Shown one piece after another: positions 18,936 through 29,734 of a DNA stretch of 64,000 bases. This stretch comes from Citrobacter sp. Cu233 (lineage in GTDB: Bacteria; Pseudomonadota; Gammaproteobacteria; Enterobacterales; Enterobacteriaceae). Position numbers and translations under genes: made by a program. The stretch lies in the NCBI RefSeq assembly GCF_030332225.1, contig NZ_JAOWIF010000028.1:558001-622000 (forward strand), in the 5' to 3' direction. Within the stretch, counting starts at the first letter, position 1, and every line of letters begins with the position of its first letter. The notes beneath the pieces were generated by a model that ran no database searches, was not told the origin of the DNA, and worked only from the letters and a program-made list of their open reading frames with translations.

Positions 18936-19012
18936 GACATGCGTTGTGTTAATCCGCCCATCCTTTCTCTATGATTTACTGAGATTTCTCTAATTTTATT
19001 CAGGAGCATGGG

Positions 19013-20059
19013 ATGCCTGTTTTGCAGTGGAGTGCACTGTTTATACTGTCACTTCTTCTTTCCCTGCTGTTTCTGCTTATCCATCTTCCGGGGCCATTAC
19101 TGCTCGGGTCGATGATTGTCGGTATTATTTTCAGTATGCGCGGTATTTCGCTGCATCCCCCTCGCTGCACGTTTCTCGGTGCGCAGGCCATTCTCGGCTG
19201 TATGATTGCGCAAAACCTGACTGGCTCTATTTTAACCACGCTTGCGGCGCACTGGCCGGTGGTTATGGTCATCCTGCTGGCGACACTTGTCAGCAGCGCG
19301 GTCATCGGATGGCTGCTGGTTCGTTACAGCAACCTGCCCGGTAACACCGGTGCGTGGGGTTCATCGCCTGGCGGAGCCGCAGCAATGGTTGCAATGGCAC
19401 AGGATTATGGCGCCGACATCCGCCTGGTGGCCTTTATGCAGTATCTGCGGGTACTGTTGGTGGTGGGGGCAGCCGCACTGGTCACCCGACTGGTAATGGG
19501 CGATCAGGCACAGGCGGTCAGCGCCCAAATGGTCTGGTTTCCGCCGCTGAGTATCAACCTGTTCAGTACCCTGATGTTGGCCGCCGTTGCCGGGGGGGCA
19601 GGACGATTGCTGCGTATCCCCTCTGGCGTCATGCTCCTGCCTATGCTGGTGGGCGCATTGCTGAACGCTGGCGGTGTCATGGTCATTGAACTGCCGGAAT
19701 GGCTGCTGGCGATGGCGTATATGGCCATCGGCTGGCAAATAGGCCTGGGTTTTGACAAACAGATCTTTTTGATGGCACTGCGTCCGTTGCCACAAATTTT
19801 ATTGTCTATTTTTTCACTGATGACTGTCTGTGCCGCCATGGCCTGGGGGCTGGCACATTATATGCGAATCGACTTTCTCACCGCCTATCTGGCGACCAGT
19901 CCGGGAGGTGTGGACTCCGTCGCAGTGATTGCCGCAGGAAGCCATGCCGACATGGCACTGGTCATGGCGATGCAGACCCTGCGACTGTTCAGTATTTTAT
20001 TAACCGGACCGACAGTCGCGCGGTTTATTTCAGCGCATGCGCCAAAACAGCCAGCTTAG
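19013..20059 (+). CDS. abrB: AbrB-family inner-membrane protein
   Basis: A 348-residue, very hydrophobic protein with about ten membrane segments arranged as two AbrB/DUF-type repeats: each has a [12 protein letters not shown]- or [10 protein letters not shown]-like turn, and [21 protein letters not shown] is the conserved inter-repeat loop. In E. coli abrB was linked genetically to control of aidB; its molecular function is unknown, and it may be a transporter. The start follows CAGGAGCATGGG. Its last four bases overlap the convergent nei gene. Confidence 0.9.
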   Translation: MPVLQWSALFILSLLLSLLFLLIHLPGPLLLGSMIVGIIFSMRGISLHPPRCTFLGAQAILGCMIAQNLTGSILTTLAAHWPVVMVILLATLVSSAVIGWLLVRYSNLPGNTGAWGSSPGGAAAMVAMAQDYGADIRLVAFMQYLRVLLVVGAAALVTRLVMGDQAQAVSAQMVWFPPLSINLFSTLMLAAVAGGAGRLLRIPSGVMLLPMLVGALLNAGGVMVIELPEWLLAMAYMAIGWQIGLGFDKQIFLMALRPLPQILLSIFSLMTVCAAMAWGLAHYMRIDFLTAYLATSPGGVDSVAVIAAGSHADMALVMAMQTLRLFSILLTGPTVARFISAHAPKQPA

Positions 20060-20847
20060 TGCTGGCATCCCGGGCACCAGTAAAACGGTCGTGAAGAGAG
20101 CATCGTTTTCTCAATAATGCCGCCACAGCGTTCACAGAGCTCGCCATCCCGATGGAACACCTTAAAGCGAAATAACGCCCCGTGATGCTTGTTCTCATCA
20201 GCCAGCCCACGGGTGTTGTAGGACAGGCGTGGAATCTCGAGCAGCGCATGCGCCAGCGCGCTGAGCTGTTCATCGCTCAGTTGCGATGCTTTATGCTGAC
20301 CGGTCAGTCCAACCTGCCAGAGAATTTCTACCCGCAGATAGTTCCCCAGTCCCGCCAGAAACGCCTGATCCAACAGTAAGCCAGAAAACTGCCGATTGCG
20401 AAAACGGGGTGACAGCAACCGCGCTTTAACCTCCTCAGGCGTTAAACGCAGATCCAGCACGTCCGGCCCTACCCGTTGCAGAAACGGATGGGTCGCCAAT
20501 TGTGCTGATGTCAGCATCTCAATATCAGACGCGCTATAGAGCAGGATGGTTTTATCGTGTGTTTGCAGTTTGACACGCAACACACGCGTCGTTTCCGGTA
20601 TATTTCCGGTCTCCACCACCCGCCATACGCCGTAAAGCTGATTGTGGCTGTACAGCGTCAGTCCATTTGAAAAGTGGGTCAGTAATGCTTTTCCCCGCGT
20701 TTCAAGCTGGATGACGCGCTGCCCGATGAGTTGAGATTGATACGGTTTTAACTGCTCAAAGGCAAACCAGACATCCGTCAGCGGTTTGCCTTTGACTGCC
20801 GCCTCCAGGTTATCCGCCGCGCGGCGGATCTCCGGGCCTTCAGGCAT
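20056..20847 (-). CDS. nei: Endonuclease VIII (DNA glycosylase/AP lyase)
   Basis: Removes oxidised pyrimidines and cuts the abasic site (base excision repair). The 263 residues begin [10 protein letters not shown], giving the N-terminal Pro nucleophile and the catalytic Glu next to it; Lys53 is in [11 protein letters not shown]. The helix-two-turn-helix region ([15 protein letters not shown]) and a C-terminal zinc finger (CERCGG...WCPGCQH) complete the Fpg/Nei plan. It is the last gene of the pxp/pcp cluster on the minus strand, 14 bases after pcp, as part of a long leftward transcript beginning at ybgI. Confidence 0.97.
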   Translation of the reverse strand: MPEGPEIRRAADNLEAAVKGKPLTDVWFAFEQLKPYQSQLIGQRVIQLETRGKALLTHFSNGLTLYSHNQLYGVWRVVETGNIPETTRVLRVKLQTHDKTILLYSASDIEMLTSAQLATHPFLQRVGPDVLDLRLTPEEVKARLLSPRFRNRQFSGLLLDQAFLAGLGNYLRVEILWQVGLTGQHKASQLSDEQLSALAHALLEIPRLSYNTRGLADENKHHGALFRFKVFHRDGELCERCGGIIEKTMLSSRPFYWCPGCQH

Positions 20848-20861
20848 AATACTGTCCTTTG

Positions 20862-21506
20862 TTAATGAGTTGCACCGCCCGTCACTGCGATATCGCGTTC
20901 CACCTGTAAGGCAGTGTCAATGGCAATTTCCAGCGCCCGGCGCACCGTTTCGCTCGCCATACTTGGCGCTCCGGGGTGCGCGGCGGCCTGTTGTGGCAGA
21001 TAAGGGATATGGATAAACCCGCCCTTTACTGCCGGTGTGTCTCGTAGTTTGTGCAGCAAGCCATACATCACGTGGTTACAGACGAAGGTACCTGCGGTTT
21101 GCGAAACCGAGGCCGGAATACCCGCATTGCGCATGGCCGCCACCATTGCTTTGATCGGCAGCGTGCTAAACCATGCCGCCGGACCCTCGGCGACAATCGG
21201 CACATCAACAGGCTGCTGACCGTGGTTATCCGCAATACGCGCATCGTCCACATTGATCGCCACACGCTCAACGGTAATATCGGTACGACCTCCTGCCTGC
21301 CCCACCGCCAGCACCAACGACGGTGACAGCGCGTCAATCGCGGCATTAAGTACGGCCAGAGACTCGCCAAATACGCACGGTAGTTGACGCGCCACGACAC
21401 GGCATCCGGCGATGATAGCATTGTCGAGCCCGGAGACCACTTCCCAGGAAGGGTTAACTGACTCGCCGCCAAAGGGTTCAAATCCGGTAATTAAGACCGT
21501 TTTCAT
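20862..21506 (-). CDS. pcp: Pyroglutamyl-peptidase I
   Basis: Cysteine peptidase (family C15) that removes an N-terminal 5-oxoproline from peptides. The 214-residue protein has the catalytic Glu80 ([10 protein letters not shown]), Cys143 ([11 protein letters not shown]) and His166 ([10 protein letters not shown]). It lies next to the DUF969/DUF979 membrane genes and the 5-oxoprolinase genes pxpABC, so released 5-oxoproline can be converted on the spot to glutamate. E. coli K-12 has no pcp here. It begins 9 bases after the DUF979 stop. Confidence 0.96.
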   Translation of the reverse strand: MKTVLITGFEPFGGESVNPSWEVVSGLDNAIIAGCRVVARQLPCVFGESLAVLNAAIDALSPSLVLAVGQAGGRTDITVERVAINVDDARIADNHGQQPVDVPIVAEGPAAWFSTLPIKAMVAAMRNAGIPASVSQTAGTFVCNHVMYGLLHKLRDTPAVKGGFIHIPYLPQQAAAHPGAPSMASETVRRALEIAIDTALQVERDIAVTGGATH

Positions 21507-21515
21507 CCTTTCTCC

Positions 21516-22511
21516 TTACAGGAACATCAGGAAATACATCAGGAACACGTTAACCAGCAACAGCAGTATGCCGGTTGGCACCTGCGCTTTAATCACCGCG
21601 TTTTTATCCGGTAACTCCAGCAGGGCTGCGGGCACGATGTTAAAGTTCGCTGCCATTGGCGTCATTAAGGTTCCGCAATAACCGGAGAACATCCCAATGG
21701 CCGCCATCACCGCGGGGTTACCACCATGCTGCAACACAAGAATTGGAATACCGATCCCGGCGGTCACAATCGGGAACGCAGCAAATGCGTTCCCCATGAC
21801 CATCGTCAACAGCGCCATACCGATGGTGTACACCGCCACGGCGATAAAGCGGCTATCTACTGCGAGGTATTCCTGGGTCAGATACGATATACCACTGCCG
21901 ACACCCGCCGCTGTAAACAACAGCCCAAGCGTTGCCAGAATTTGCGGCAGGATGAACGCCCAACCGATGGAATCCAGCAGACGACGGGCTTCCTGAATGG
22001 GCTGATGGACGCGCTCATGGGTCATTTTTATCGCCATCGCCAGGCCAATCAGCGAGCCTGCCGTCATAGAAAAGAGCGTGACCAGCGTGGCGTGATTCCC
22101 TGGCCCAAACAGTGCATCCTGCAAACCCGGAATATGGTTAAACATCAGTACACCGATAACGGTCACCAGCGGAATAGCCAGCGCCGGAAAAAACAAGCGG
22201 TTGCCCAGTCGGCTGGCGCTTTCTTCACGCTGCTGCTGGGTGCGTTGATGGTAGCTGCCCAGTTTCACACCGCCAAACCCGGCGATCAGCGCCAGTACAA
22301 CCACCGCAATGCCGACGGCGATATGTACCGTACGTTTGTCGCCAAACAGTGAGTACGTCCAGTCTCCAAGCAGGAACAGCACACCATACAGTCCCCAAAA
22401 CAGCCCTGTGCTCAGACGGCGTGGGTTCGCTTTGTCCTGCCAGGACATCACCGCCACAATCAACAGTACCGCACCCGCCAGCCAGTAGAGATAGCTTTGC
22501 TGAAAATTCAT
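21516..22511 (-). CDS. DUF979 membrane protein, probable 5-oxoproline permease subunit
   Basis: A 331-residue integral membrane protein of about nine to ten helices. Repeated conserved loops include FNHIPGLQDALFGPG, MTHERVHQPIQEARRLLDSIGWAFILPQ and GYCGTLMTPMAANFNIVPAALLEL. DUF979 genes always travel with DUF969, and comparative-genomics work on 5-oxoprolinase proposed the pair as a 5-oxoproline transporter; that function is not proven from sequence. It overlaps the DUF969 gene by 4 bases (ATGA), so the two are coupled and probably form one complex. Confidence 0.85.
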   Translation of the reverse strand: MNFQQSYLYWLAGAVLLIVAVMSWQDKANPRRLSTGLFWGLYGVLFLLGDWTYSLFGDKRTVHIAVGIAVVVLALIAGFGGVKLGSYHQRTQQQREESASRLGNRLFFPALAIPLVTVIGVLMFNHIPGLQDALFGPGNHATLVTLFSMTAGSLIGLAMAIKMTHERVHQPIQEARRLLDSIGWAFILPQILATLGLLFTAAGVGSGISYLTQEYLAVDSRFIAVAVYTIGMALLTMVMGNAFAAFPIVTAGIGIPILVLQHGGNPAVMAAIGMFSGYCGTLMTPMAANFNIVPAALLELPDKNAVIKAQVPTGILLLLVNVFLMYFLMFL

Positions 22512-23230
22512 TGCGCTGCTCCTTTCGCTGCCGCATTGGCTTTCGCCACCTCACGCTGCAGATAGTTATCCAGACGCCACAAGCGCGTACCGTGGATCAA
22601 GAAGGCGCAAATTGCCGTTGGGATCCCCCACAGGGCAATATGCAGTGGCTCGGTCTGGATCCCACCGGACTCCAGCATAAAGTTGTGCATGAAAATGATC
22701 GCCCCAAAGGCAACGAAGATGTCTTCACCGAAAAACAGACCAACGTTGTCAGTCGCCGCAGACATTGCACGCAGTCGATAACGCACGGCCCCCGGCAATT
22801 CACCGTGGTTTTTCTCCGCAGCCCCTTCAGCCATCGGGGATAATAACGGGCGTACCATCTGAGGATGCCCACCCAGGCTGGTCAAGCCCAGCGCGGCGGT
22901 CACTTCACGAATAAACAGATAGACAATGAGCAGACGACCACTGGTGGCGCTACGGATTTTCGCGATCCACGTCTGGGCACGCTCTTTCAGCCCGTGACGT
23001 TCCAGCAGACCAATGACTGCCAGCGGAATCAGCAGGATAAACGGCAGGTTGCGGGTGTTGAGAAATCCTTCACCCAGCTTTTCAAGAATAGTGGCGATTG
23101 GCATATGCGCTGCCAGCCCGGTGACGATCCCGGCAACGATAACCACCAATACCGGGTTAAAACGTAAAAGAAATCCGACCACGATGACGGCGATCCCCGT
23201 CAATGGCCAGAGAGAAATAGCCTCTCCCAT
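22508..23230 (-). CDS. DUF969 membrane protein, probable 5-oxoproline permease subunit
   Basis: A 240-residue membrane protein with about six helices. Conserved family regions are LLRFNPVLVVIVAGIVTGL, LPFILLIPLAVIGLLERHGLKERAQ, FIREVTAALGLTSLGGHPQMVRPLL and AATDNVGLFFGEDIFVAFGAIIFM. It is the partner of the DUF979 gene with which it overlaps. The 179-base gap from pxpA holds an ERIC element, so the permease/pcp/nei half of the cluster may have its own promoter or be partly uncoupled from pxpBCA. Confidence 0.85.
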   Translation of the reverse strand: MGEAISLWPLTGIAVIVVGFLLRFNPVLVVIVAGIVTGLAAHMPIATILEKLGEGFLNTRNLPFILLIPLAVIGLLERHGLKERAQTWIAKIRSATSGRLLIVYLFIREVTAALGLTSLGGHPQMVRPLLSPMAEGAAEKNHGELPGAVRYRLRAMSAATDNVGLFFGEDIFVAFGAIIFMHNFMLESGGIQTEPLHIALWGIPTAICAFLIHGTRLWRLDNYLQREVAKANAAAKGAAQ

Positions 23231-23248
23231 AATTCATTCCTGTTTAAA

Positions 23249-23367
23249 TTCGTCATATTTCAAGCAGCATATCCGTTGACTGCGTTCGTTCCCCCCCTGC
23301 CACTCACTTATGTAAGCGCCAGGGAAGTCACTCACGGGTCATCTTCCCGCCACTCGAAATATTCAGA
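23249..23367. repeat. ERIC element (pxpA-DUF969 gap)
   Basis: Shows the ERIC order: CGTCATATTTCAAG, GCGTTCGTTCCCCCC, a CACTCACTTATGTAAGCGCC centre and a CACTCGAAATATT end. It is diverged from the consensus but nearly full length. Transcribed, it would make a long hairpin between pxpA and the DUF969 gene. Confidence 0.8.
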
Positions 23368-23409
23368 GTTGATGTTGTTGTGTAATATCTTATTGTTTTG
23401 TATAAGAAT

Positions 23410-24144
23410 TTATGCGCTAATTTGAATATCACAGGCGCTGAACGCGCTGCGCAAACGACGGGCAAAAGCGAGTGCGTGCTCACCATCCCCATGAATGCAT
23501 ACCGTCTGCGCGGTCACGCTTGCCCATGTTCCACTCTGACTTTTTACTCTCCCGGACTGCACCATTTCTAACGTTTGCGCCAGCGCCTGCTCTTCGTCTT
23601 CGATCAGTGCACCTGGCTGACTACGCGGAACCAGACTACCATCAGCCTGATACCCCCGATCTGCAAAAACCTCCTGACGCGTCACCAGACCATAATGTTC
23701 ACCGGCGCGGATCAATTCGCTCCCCGCCAGCCCTACCAGTATCAATGACGGATCGCAGGCATAAACTGCTCTGGCTATCGCATCGGCCAGCACAGGATCT
23801 TTTGCGGCCTGGTTATAGAGCATGCCGTGCGGTTTCACATGGCGCATCATGCCCCCTTCCGCCCGGGTGATCGCGGCCAGCGCACCGATTTGATACAGCG
23901 TTTGTGCGTAAACCGTTTCTACCGGCAAGGTCATGGCGCTACGACCAAAGTTTTCCCGATCCGGGAAACTGGGATGCGCCCCCACCGCGACGTCATTTTT
24001 AAGCGCCTCACGCACGCTTGACAGCATGGTTTGCGCGTCCCCGGCATGAAATCCACAGGCGATATTGGCCGATGACACCAGCTGGAGTAGCGTCGCGTCG
24101 TTCGCACAGCCTTCGCCGAGATCGGCATTCAAATCAATTTTCAT
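23410..24144 (-). CDS. pxpA: 5-oxoprolinase subunit A
   Basis: The LamB/YcsF-family subunit of the bacterial PxpABC 5-oxoprolinase, which uses ATP to open 5-oxoproline to glutamate. The 244 residues equal E. coli PxpA (YbgL). Family motifs are [48 protein letters not shown] and [10 protein letters not shown]. It overlaps the end of pxpC by 11 bases. The order pxpB-pxpC-pxpA is conserved in enterics. Confidence 0.97.
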   Translation of the reverse strand: MKIDLNADLGEGCANDATLLQLVSSANIACGFHAGDAQTMLSSVREALKNDVAVGAHPSFPDRENFGRSAMTLPVETVYAQTLYQIGALAAITRAEGGMMRHVKPHGMLYNQAAKDPVLADAIARAVYACDPSLILVGLAGSELIRAGEHYGLVTRQEVFADRGYQADGSLVPRSQPGALIEDEEQALAQTLEMVQSGRVKSQSGTWASVTAQTVCIHGDGEHALAFARRLRSAFSACDIQISA

Positions 24145-25066
24145 CGTTAAGTCGCCATGTTAGCTGTTCCAGATAACGCTGCTGATCGTGACGCGCCTTC
24201 AACGCCTCTTCCAGAGAGCACTGAACAAAGTGAATCGGTTGTCCAAGAGGGATCTGCGCAAGGTGATACATATCCGCCTCGATGATACAGGCGATACGCG
24301 GATATCCGCCCGTGGTCTGGGCATCGTTCATCAGTACAATTGGCTGCCCGTTATGCGGGACCTGTACCACGCCGGGGAGCAAACCGTGTGACAACATCTC
24401 GCGGTCTGTCGTGCGTGTCAGTGGCTGCCCCTGCAGGCGATACCCCATACGGTTACTCTGTGGGCTCAGTCGCCACGGCGAGCGCCAGAACGATGCCTGC
24501 GATGCCTCGTCAAACTCCTGATATTCGGGTCCTGGTAACGCACGAATGTGGTTGCCCCACATCAACTGTTTTACCCCTTGTGGGCCATTGAATTGCCGTG
24601 TTGAAACGCCAATCGCCAACTTATCGCCATCGCGTAACAAACGTCCTTCAAATCCGCCAATACCGACTTTCAAATCGGTACTGCGCGATCCCATAACGTC
24701 GGGAACATCAATACCGCCCGCCACCGCCAGATAACTACGCATACCATGATGCGGGTGTTTTAATGACAGGCGTTGTCCGGCTTTAACTGGCAACCGCCAA
24801 CCGCTCCATACCGGAGTACGATCCAAATGCGCTTCGCATCCCGCGCCGGTCAAGGCAAACCAACCATCCGCGTCAAACTCCACCACCAGCTGACCCAACG
24901 TGACTTCCAGCGCGGCAGCATTCGCATCATTTCCTACCAGCAGATTAGCGACGTTCAATGCCGGTTTGTCCAACGCACCGCAGTGGCTTACCCCTGACTG
25001 ACGAAAGCCATGCCGCCCCCCATCCTGTACGGAGGTGTACATGCCAGCACGAATGATGTTTAACAT
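24134..25066 (-). CDS. pxpC: 5-oxoprolinase subunit C
   Basis: The KipA/AHS2 (biotin-dependent carboxyltransferase-like) subunit of 5-oxoprolinase, 310 residues like E. coli YbgK. Characteristic segments are [20 protein letters not shown] near the start, [35 protein letters not shown] and [12 protein letters not shown]. It overlaps pxpB by 7 bases and pxpA by 11, indicating tight coupling in a three-subunit enzyme. Confidence 0.97.
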   Translation of the reverse strand: MLNIIRAGMYTSVQDGGRHGFRQSGVSHCGALDKPALNVANLLVGNDANAAALEVTLGQLVVEFDADGWFALTGAGCEAHLDRTPVWSGWRLPVKAGQRLSLKHPHHGMRSYLAVAGGIDVPDVMGSRSTDLKVGIGGFEGRLLRDGDKLAIGVSTRQFNGPQGVKQLMWGNHIRALPGPEYQEFDEASQASFWRSPWRLSPQSNRMGYRLQGQPLTRTTDREMLSHGLLPGVVQVPHNGQPIVLMNDAQTTGGYPRIACIIEADMYHLAQIPLGQPIHFVQCSLEEALKARHDQQRYLEQLTWRLNDEN

Positions 25067-25716
25067 ACGCCCTCCTTCTGCGGGACAAAACGTACAGTAT
25101 CTCCAGCCCGTAACAGGATCGGCTCCTCCCGCTGCGGATCAAAAAGCTTAACGGCGGTACGTCCTATCAGTTGCCACCCGCCGGGCGTTGCAATCGGGTA
25201 AATACCGGTTTGTGAACCGCCGATCCCCACCGAACCTGCCGGAACAAGTAAGCGCGGTTCGGCTCGTCTTGGCGTATGTAATGGTTCTGGTAAGCTCCCA
25301 AGATAGGGAAATCCCGGCTGAAACCCTAAAAACCAGACGACATAATCCACTGATGCATGCAATTCAACGACCTGCTTGCCGCTCAAACCACTGTGCCGGG
25401 CGACTTCGGCCAGATCGGGCCCATATTCGCCGCCATAGATAACGGGGATTTCGACAAAGCGCGAATCCGGCTCCATCGCCTCGCTCTCTTCCCACCAACG
25501 TTGCAGGCGTTCGATAGCATCCAGCGCCAGCGTCTGCGGGGAATTCAGGATCACCGTGATATTGTTCATTCCCGGAATGGCTTCAAGTACATTCGGAGCA
25601 TCAGCCAGACGCTGGGCCAGACGCCAGATGCGTTTCTGAGTTGCCAGCGTAATCGGCGGTTCCAGCTCCAGAACCACCGCAGTTTCACCTAACAGATAAC
25701 AACGCGCTCGCTGCAC
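25060..25716 (-). CDS. pxpB: 5-oxoprolinase subunit B
   Basis: The KipI/AHS1 subunit (E. coli YbgJ, same length, 218 residues). Motifs include [66 protein letters not shown]. It is the first of the pxpBCA genes and starts 15 bases after the ybgI stop codon. Confidence 0.97.
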   Translation of the reverse strand: MQRARCYLLGETAVVLELEPPITLATQKRIWRLAQRLADAPNVLEAIPGMNNITVILNSPQTLALDAIERLQRWWEESEAMEPDSRFVEIPVIYGGEYGPDLAEVARHSGLSGKQVVELHASVDYVVWFLGFQPGFPYLGSLPEPLHTPRRAEPRLLVPAGSVGIGGSQTGIYPIATPGGWQLIGRTAVKLFDPQREEPILLRAGDTVRFVPQKEGVC

Positions 25717-25731
25717 TTTCGTCCCTCTTTA

Positions 25732-26475
25732 TCAGGCTGGGTTAGGGATGTCGACGAACGTCACATCCAGATCGGTATTTTCATTCAGCCATTCGCTCAA
25801 TGCACGAATACCGCCGCGTTCGGTAGCATGGTGACCGGCAGCATAGAAATGCAGTCCCTGCTCGCGGGCAGAGTGAATGGTTTGTTCAGAAACTTCCCCG
25901 GTAATAAAGGCATCAACACCAAAACGGGCCGCGCTATCAATGAAACTTTGACCGCCCCCCGTACACCAGGCAACACGCTGAACGTTTTCGGGCCCGGTAT
26001 CGCCGCACCATAACGGTTTACGTCCCAGACGCGCTTCAATCCAGGATGCCAGTTCCAGCCCAGGAACAGGCATGGAGAGTTCCCCCCACGGTACCAGAGG
26101 CTCTATCTCCCCCATCACAGTGATGCCCAACAGCGCGGCCAGCTGTGCGTTATTCCCCAGTTCGGGGTGGGCATCCAATGGCAGATGCCAGCCATACAGG
26201 TTGATGTCGTTTTCCAGCAGCGTTTTCAGACGCCGGCGCTTCATGCCGCGAATAACCGGAGATTCGCCCTTCCAGAAATAACCATGATGAACGATGACCG
26301 CATCGGCCCCAAGGCGAACAGCTTCATCCAGTAATGCCTGGCTTGCGGTTACACCGGTCACGATTTTTTGCACCGTTTCTTTGCCCTCAACCTGCAAACC
26401 ATTCGGTGCATAGTCGCTTATGGCTGCGCTGTTCAGCTTGTCGTTAATCAGTTGTTCCAGCTCGGTGTTTTTCAT
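25732..26475 (-). CDS. ybgI: NIF3-family metal-binding protein YbgI
   Basis: A 247-residue NIF3-like protein that forms a toroidal hexamer with a di-metal site in E. coli. It has been annotated as a GTP cyclohydrolase 1 type 2 homologue, but its role is not settled. The metal-binding signatures are VIVHHGYFWKG, GWHLPLDAHPELGNN and HHATERGG near the C-terminus. I start it at the ATG at 26475 (MKNTELEQLIN), matching E. coli; the open frame upstream to 26589 has no similarity. It heads the leftward pxp cluster. Confidence 0.95.
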   Translation of the reverse strand: MKNTELEQLINDKLNSAAISDYAPNGLQVEGKETVQKIVTGVTASQALLDEAVRLGADAVIVHHGYFWKGESPVIRGMKRRRLKTLLENDINLYGWHLPLDAHPELGNNAQLAALLGITVMGEIEPLVPWGELSMPVPGLELASWIEARLGRKPLWCGDTGPENVQRVAWCTGGGQSFIDSAARFGVDAFITGEVSEQTIHSAREQGLHFYAAGHHATERGGIRALSEWLNENTDLDVTFVDIPNPA

Positions 26476-26764
26476 CATCGCCCTCGTTGTCATAAATTCT
26501 GCCTGCTCAATCAGCAACACAGCTTCAGTTAAAATAGCGTCCTCACCTCCGTTCGTCGATAGCCATTTCGCTGACACATCAAGAAACAATCACGCGGCCT
26601 GTAAACGTAAATTGCTTACCACCACGAGATCGTATTCATGTATATTTATGCAATCAGACAGCATATTGCAAAAATAATCAGATCTGTATCAAAGTGACAA
26701 CTTTAAGGAAACACACTCACACGGCACGTTCCTTCCGTCGTGAGGCATTTACTTCGAGAAAATA

Positions 26765-28246
26765 ATGAATAAACAAGCATCTCAGCCGCGCGCGATTTAT
26801 TACGTCGTCGCGCTGCAAATTTGGGAATACTTCAGTTTTTATGGCATGCGTGCACTGCTGATCCTGTATCTCACTAACCAGCTTAAGTACAACGATAACC
26901 ACGCGTATGAACTGTTCAGTGCTTACTGTTCACTAGTGTATGTCACGCCGATTCTCGGGGGATACCTGGCGGATAAAGTGCTCGGTAACCGGATGGCGGT
27001 AATGATTGGCGCATTTCTGATGGCAGTGGGACATCTGGTCCTGGGTGCCAGTGAAATGGCTCCGGCGTTTCTCTACTTATCTCTGGCCATTATTGTCTGT
27101 GGCTACGGTTTGTTTAAATCCAACATCAGTTGCCTGCTGGGTGAATTGTATAAACCAGAAGATCCGCGCCGTGACGGCGGATTCTCTCTGCTCTATGCTG
27201 CCGGTAACATTGGTTCAATTATTGCCCCTATCGCCTGCGGCTATGTGCAGGAAGAGTACAGTTGGGCAATGGGCTTTGCGCTGGCCGCTATCGGTATGCT
27301 GGCCGGGCTGGTCATTTTCTTATGCGGGAATCGTCATTTTGCTCACACCACCGGCGTCAACAAAGCCGTACTGTGTGCCAAATCGTTCATTCTGCCGAAC
27401 TGGGCCTGGCTGCTGGTTCTGCTGGTCGCCGCACCACTTTTCATTACTGTCCTGTTCTGGAAAGAGTGGTCCGTGTACGCGCTGATTGTCGCCACCGTCA
27501 TTGGTTTGGCCGTTCTGGCAAAAATCTACCGTCAGGCGCAAACGCAGAAGCAGCGTAAAGAGCTGGGTCTGATCGTTACCCTGACCTTCTTCAGCTTGTT
27601 GTTCTGGGCCTTTGCACAGCAGGGTGGTAGTTCCATCAGCTTGTATATCGACCGCTTTGTTAATCGCGACGTGATGGGATATTCAGTTCCTACTGCCATG
27701 TTCCAGTCAGTAAACGCCTTCGCCGTCATGTTGTGCGGCATCGTGCTGGCCTGGGTGGTCAAAGAAAGCGTGAGTGGCAATCGTACCGTTCGTATCTGGG
27801 GTAAGTTTGCTCTCGGCCTGGGATTAATGAGTGCTGGTTTCTGTATTCTGACCTTAAGCGCCCGCTGGTCCGCCGCATATGGGCACTCCTCCATGCCGCT
27901 GATGGTTTTAGGGCTGGCCGTTATGGGTTTCGCCGAACTGTTTATCGACCCTGTCGCCATGTCACAAATTACACGCATTGAAATTCCGGGGGTAACCGGC
28001 GTACTAACCGGCATCTATATGCTGCTTTCCGGGGCTATTGCCAACTACCTGGCGGGTGTGATTGCCGACCAGACATCACAGGGCGCGTTTGATGCAACCG
28101 GTGCCATCAACTATTCCATCAACGCCTACATTGATGTCTTTAGCGAAATTACCTGGGGTGCGCTGGCCTGTGTGGCGCTGGTGCTGTTGATTTGGTTATA
28201 TCAATCCCTCAAATTTAAAAACCGTCCGCTCGCGGTAGAGTCCTGA
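26765..28246 (+). CDS. dtpD: Proton-dependent di/tripeptide permease DtpD
   Basis: A POT/PTR-family importer in the inner membrane, 493 residues as in E. coli YbgH. About 14 hydrophobic segments are seen. Family motifs are [17 protein letters not shown] (proton-coupling helix 1), [15 protein letters not shown] after helix 2, and [13 protein letters not shown]. The first motif has Tyr where most POT proteins have Glu-Arg (ExxER), as I recall also for E. coli DtpD. It is divergent from ybgI across a 289-base gap and ends at a terminator shared with phrB. Confidence 0.96.
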   Translation: MNKQASQPRAIYYVVALQIWEYFSFYGMRALLILYLTNQLKYNDNHAYELFSAYCSLVYVTPILGGYLADKVLGNRMAVMIGAFLMAVGHLVLGASEMAPAFLYLSLAIIVCGYGLFKSNISCLLGELYKPEDPRRDGGFSLLYAAGNIGSIIAPIACGYVQEEYSWAMGFALAAIGMLAGLVIFLCGNRHFAHTTGVNKAVLCAKSFILPNWAWLLVLLVAAPLFITVLFWKEWSVYALIVATVIGLAVLAKIYRQAQTQKQRKELGLIVTLTFFSLLFWAFAQQGGSSISLYIDRFVNRDVMGYSVPTAMFQSVNAFAVMLCGIVLAWVVKESVSGNRTVRIWGKFALGLGLMSAGFCILTLSARWSAAYGHSSMPLMVLGLAVMGFAELFIDPVAMSQITRIEIPGVTGVLTGIYMLLSGAIANYLAGVIADQTSQGAFDATGAINYSINAYIDVFSEITWGALACVALVLLIWLYQSLKFKNRPLAVES

Positions 28247-28251
28247 GTTTA

Positions 28252-28290
28252 CGGGCCCGACGATGTTCTATGTCTCGGGCCTGTTTTTAT
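28252..28290. terminator. Terminator between dtpD and phrB
   Basis: GGGCCCGA and a facing TCGGGCCT, followed by GTTTTT, end dtpD. The convergent phrB gene stops 8 bases beyond; its own terminator is not clear. Confidence 0.75.
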
Positions 28291-28297
28291 CCGGCGA

Positions 28298-29716
28298 TTA
28301 CGAATGACTCGCTGCCTGATATGCTGCCAGCGTGGCTAACCTTGCCTGCTTATGATCGACAATCGGACGAGGATAATTGAGTGTCACCTGCATTTTTTCC
28401 GCCCACGTCCACGGTTCGTGAATGGCTTTTCCCGGTACATCACGTAATTCCGGTACCCATTGGCGGATAAAGTCACCATCACGGTCGAATTTCTCCCCCT
28501 GCGTGGTGGGATTAAAAATACGGAAATACGGCGCAGCATCTGTTCCGGTAGACGCAGCCCACTGCCAGCCACCATTATTCGCCGCCAGATCACCGTCAAT
28601 CAGTTGTGACATGAAATACTGCTCACCTTGTCGCCAGTCAATCAGCAGATCCTTCACCAAAAAGCTAGCCGCGATCATGCGTAAACGATTATGCATCCAC
28701 CCTGTGCCGTTAAGCTGGCGCATCGCCGCATCTACGATGGGATACCCTGTATTCCCCGTCTGCCACGCCTGAAAATGCGTCACGTTATTTTGCCATTGCA
28801 CACGATCAGTCCAGCGAATAAAGGGGTGATGCCGACACAGCGCGGGATAGTACGTCAGTAGATGGCGATAAAATTCGCGCCAGATGAGCTCGTTTAACCA
28901 AACGCTCCCGGCGCCTCCCTCTAGCGCCTGCGGTTGCTCGACTAACAAACGGTGCAGACACTGGCGCGGTGATAGCCCGCCGGTGGCAAGGCTTGCAGAT
29001 AACCGACTGGTACCTTCATTGGCCGGGAAATCACGTTGTTGTTCGTATTCTGCCGCCCCCTGCTGGCAAAACTGACGTAATTGCGCGATAACCGATTTTT
29101 CTTCTACCGGGAAAAGCGCCACATCAAAATCCTGCTGTGGATAGTTGAGCGTAATTGGCGTTGGTGGGGAGGGAATTGCGCCGCTTTCGCGGGCTTTTGG
29201 TGCCGCAACACACTCTGGGATACTGTCTTTTAACCGCTTCAGCCAGGCATTTTTAAACGGCGTAAAGACTTTATACATCTCATGATTCCCGGTCATTACC
29301 GCGCCCGGTGCCAGGATTACGCTATCGTCAAAGCCCTCACACACCACCTGCGGTAATGATTTTTCTACCTGAGCATCGCGCTGGCGTTCGTTGATTTCGT
29401 ACTGATAGTTATAAAACAGTCGGCTAACGTCATGCTGTGCGCAGACATTTTTGACTCTCTCTACGCTGGCGGTGAAATCCCCGACGTCATAAACCAGCAG
29501 CGGGATGCCTTTTTCCGCCAGCGCCGTTTGCAACGCATTCAACTGCTTGCTGATAAACGCCGCCTGACGCGGTGACATATCATGCGCTTTCCACTGTGCG
29601 GGCGTGGCAATATATAACGCCAATACCCGCGCCGAACGATCCCGACATGCCGCTGCCAGCGCAAGATTGTCATGCAGACGTAAATCTCGCCGAAACCAGA
29701 CCAGATGAGTGGTCAT
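28298..29716 (-). CDS. phrB: Deoxyribodipyrimidine photo-lyase (CPD photolyase)
   Basis: Repairs UV-induced cyclobutane pyrimidine dimers using light, FADH and a methenyltetrahydrofolate antenna. The 472 residues equal E. coli PhrB. N-terminal photolyase alpha/beta domain starts LVWFRRDLRLHDN; the FAD domain has LNELIWREFYRHLL, DAAMRQLNGTGWMHNRLRM and NGGWQWAASTGTDAAPYFRIFNP. It follows ybgA by 18 bases and is probably cotranscribed with it. Confidence 0.97.
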   Translation of the reverse strand: MTTHLVWFRRDLRLHDNLALAAACRDRSARVLALYIATPAQWKAHDMSPRQAAFISKQLNALQTALAEKGIPLLVYDVGDFTASVERVKNVCAQHDVSRLFYNYQYEINERQRDAQVEKSLPQVVCEGFDDSVILAPGAVMTGNHEMYKVFTPFKNAWLKRLKDSIPECVAAPKARESGAIPSPPTPITLNYPQQDFDVALFPVEEKSVIAQLRQFCQQGAAEYEQQRDFPANEGTSRLSASLATGGLSPRQCLHRLLVEQPQALEGGAGSVWLNELIWREFYRHLLTYYPALCRHHPFIRWTDRVQWQNNVTHFQAWQTGNTGYPIVDAAMRQLNGTGWMHNRLRMIAASFLVKDLLIDWRQGEQYFMSQLIDGDLAANNGGWQWAASTGTDAAPYFRIFNPTTQGEKFDRDGDFIRQWVPELRDVPGKAIHEPWTWAEKMQVTLNYPRPIVDHKQARLATLAAYQAASHS

Positions 29717-29734
29717 AAAACTCCCGAATAAAAA

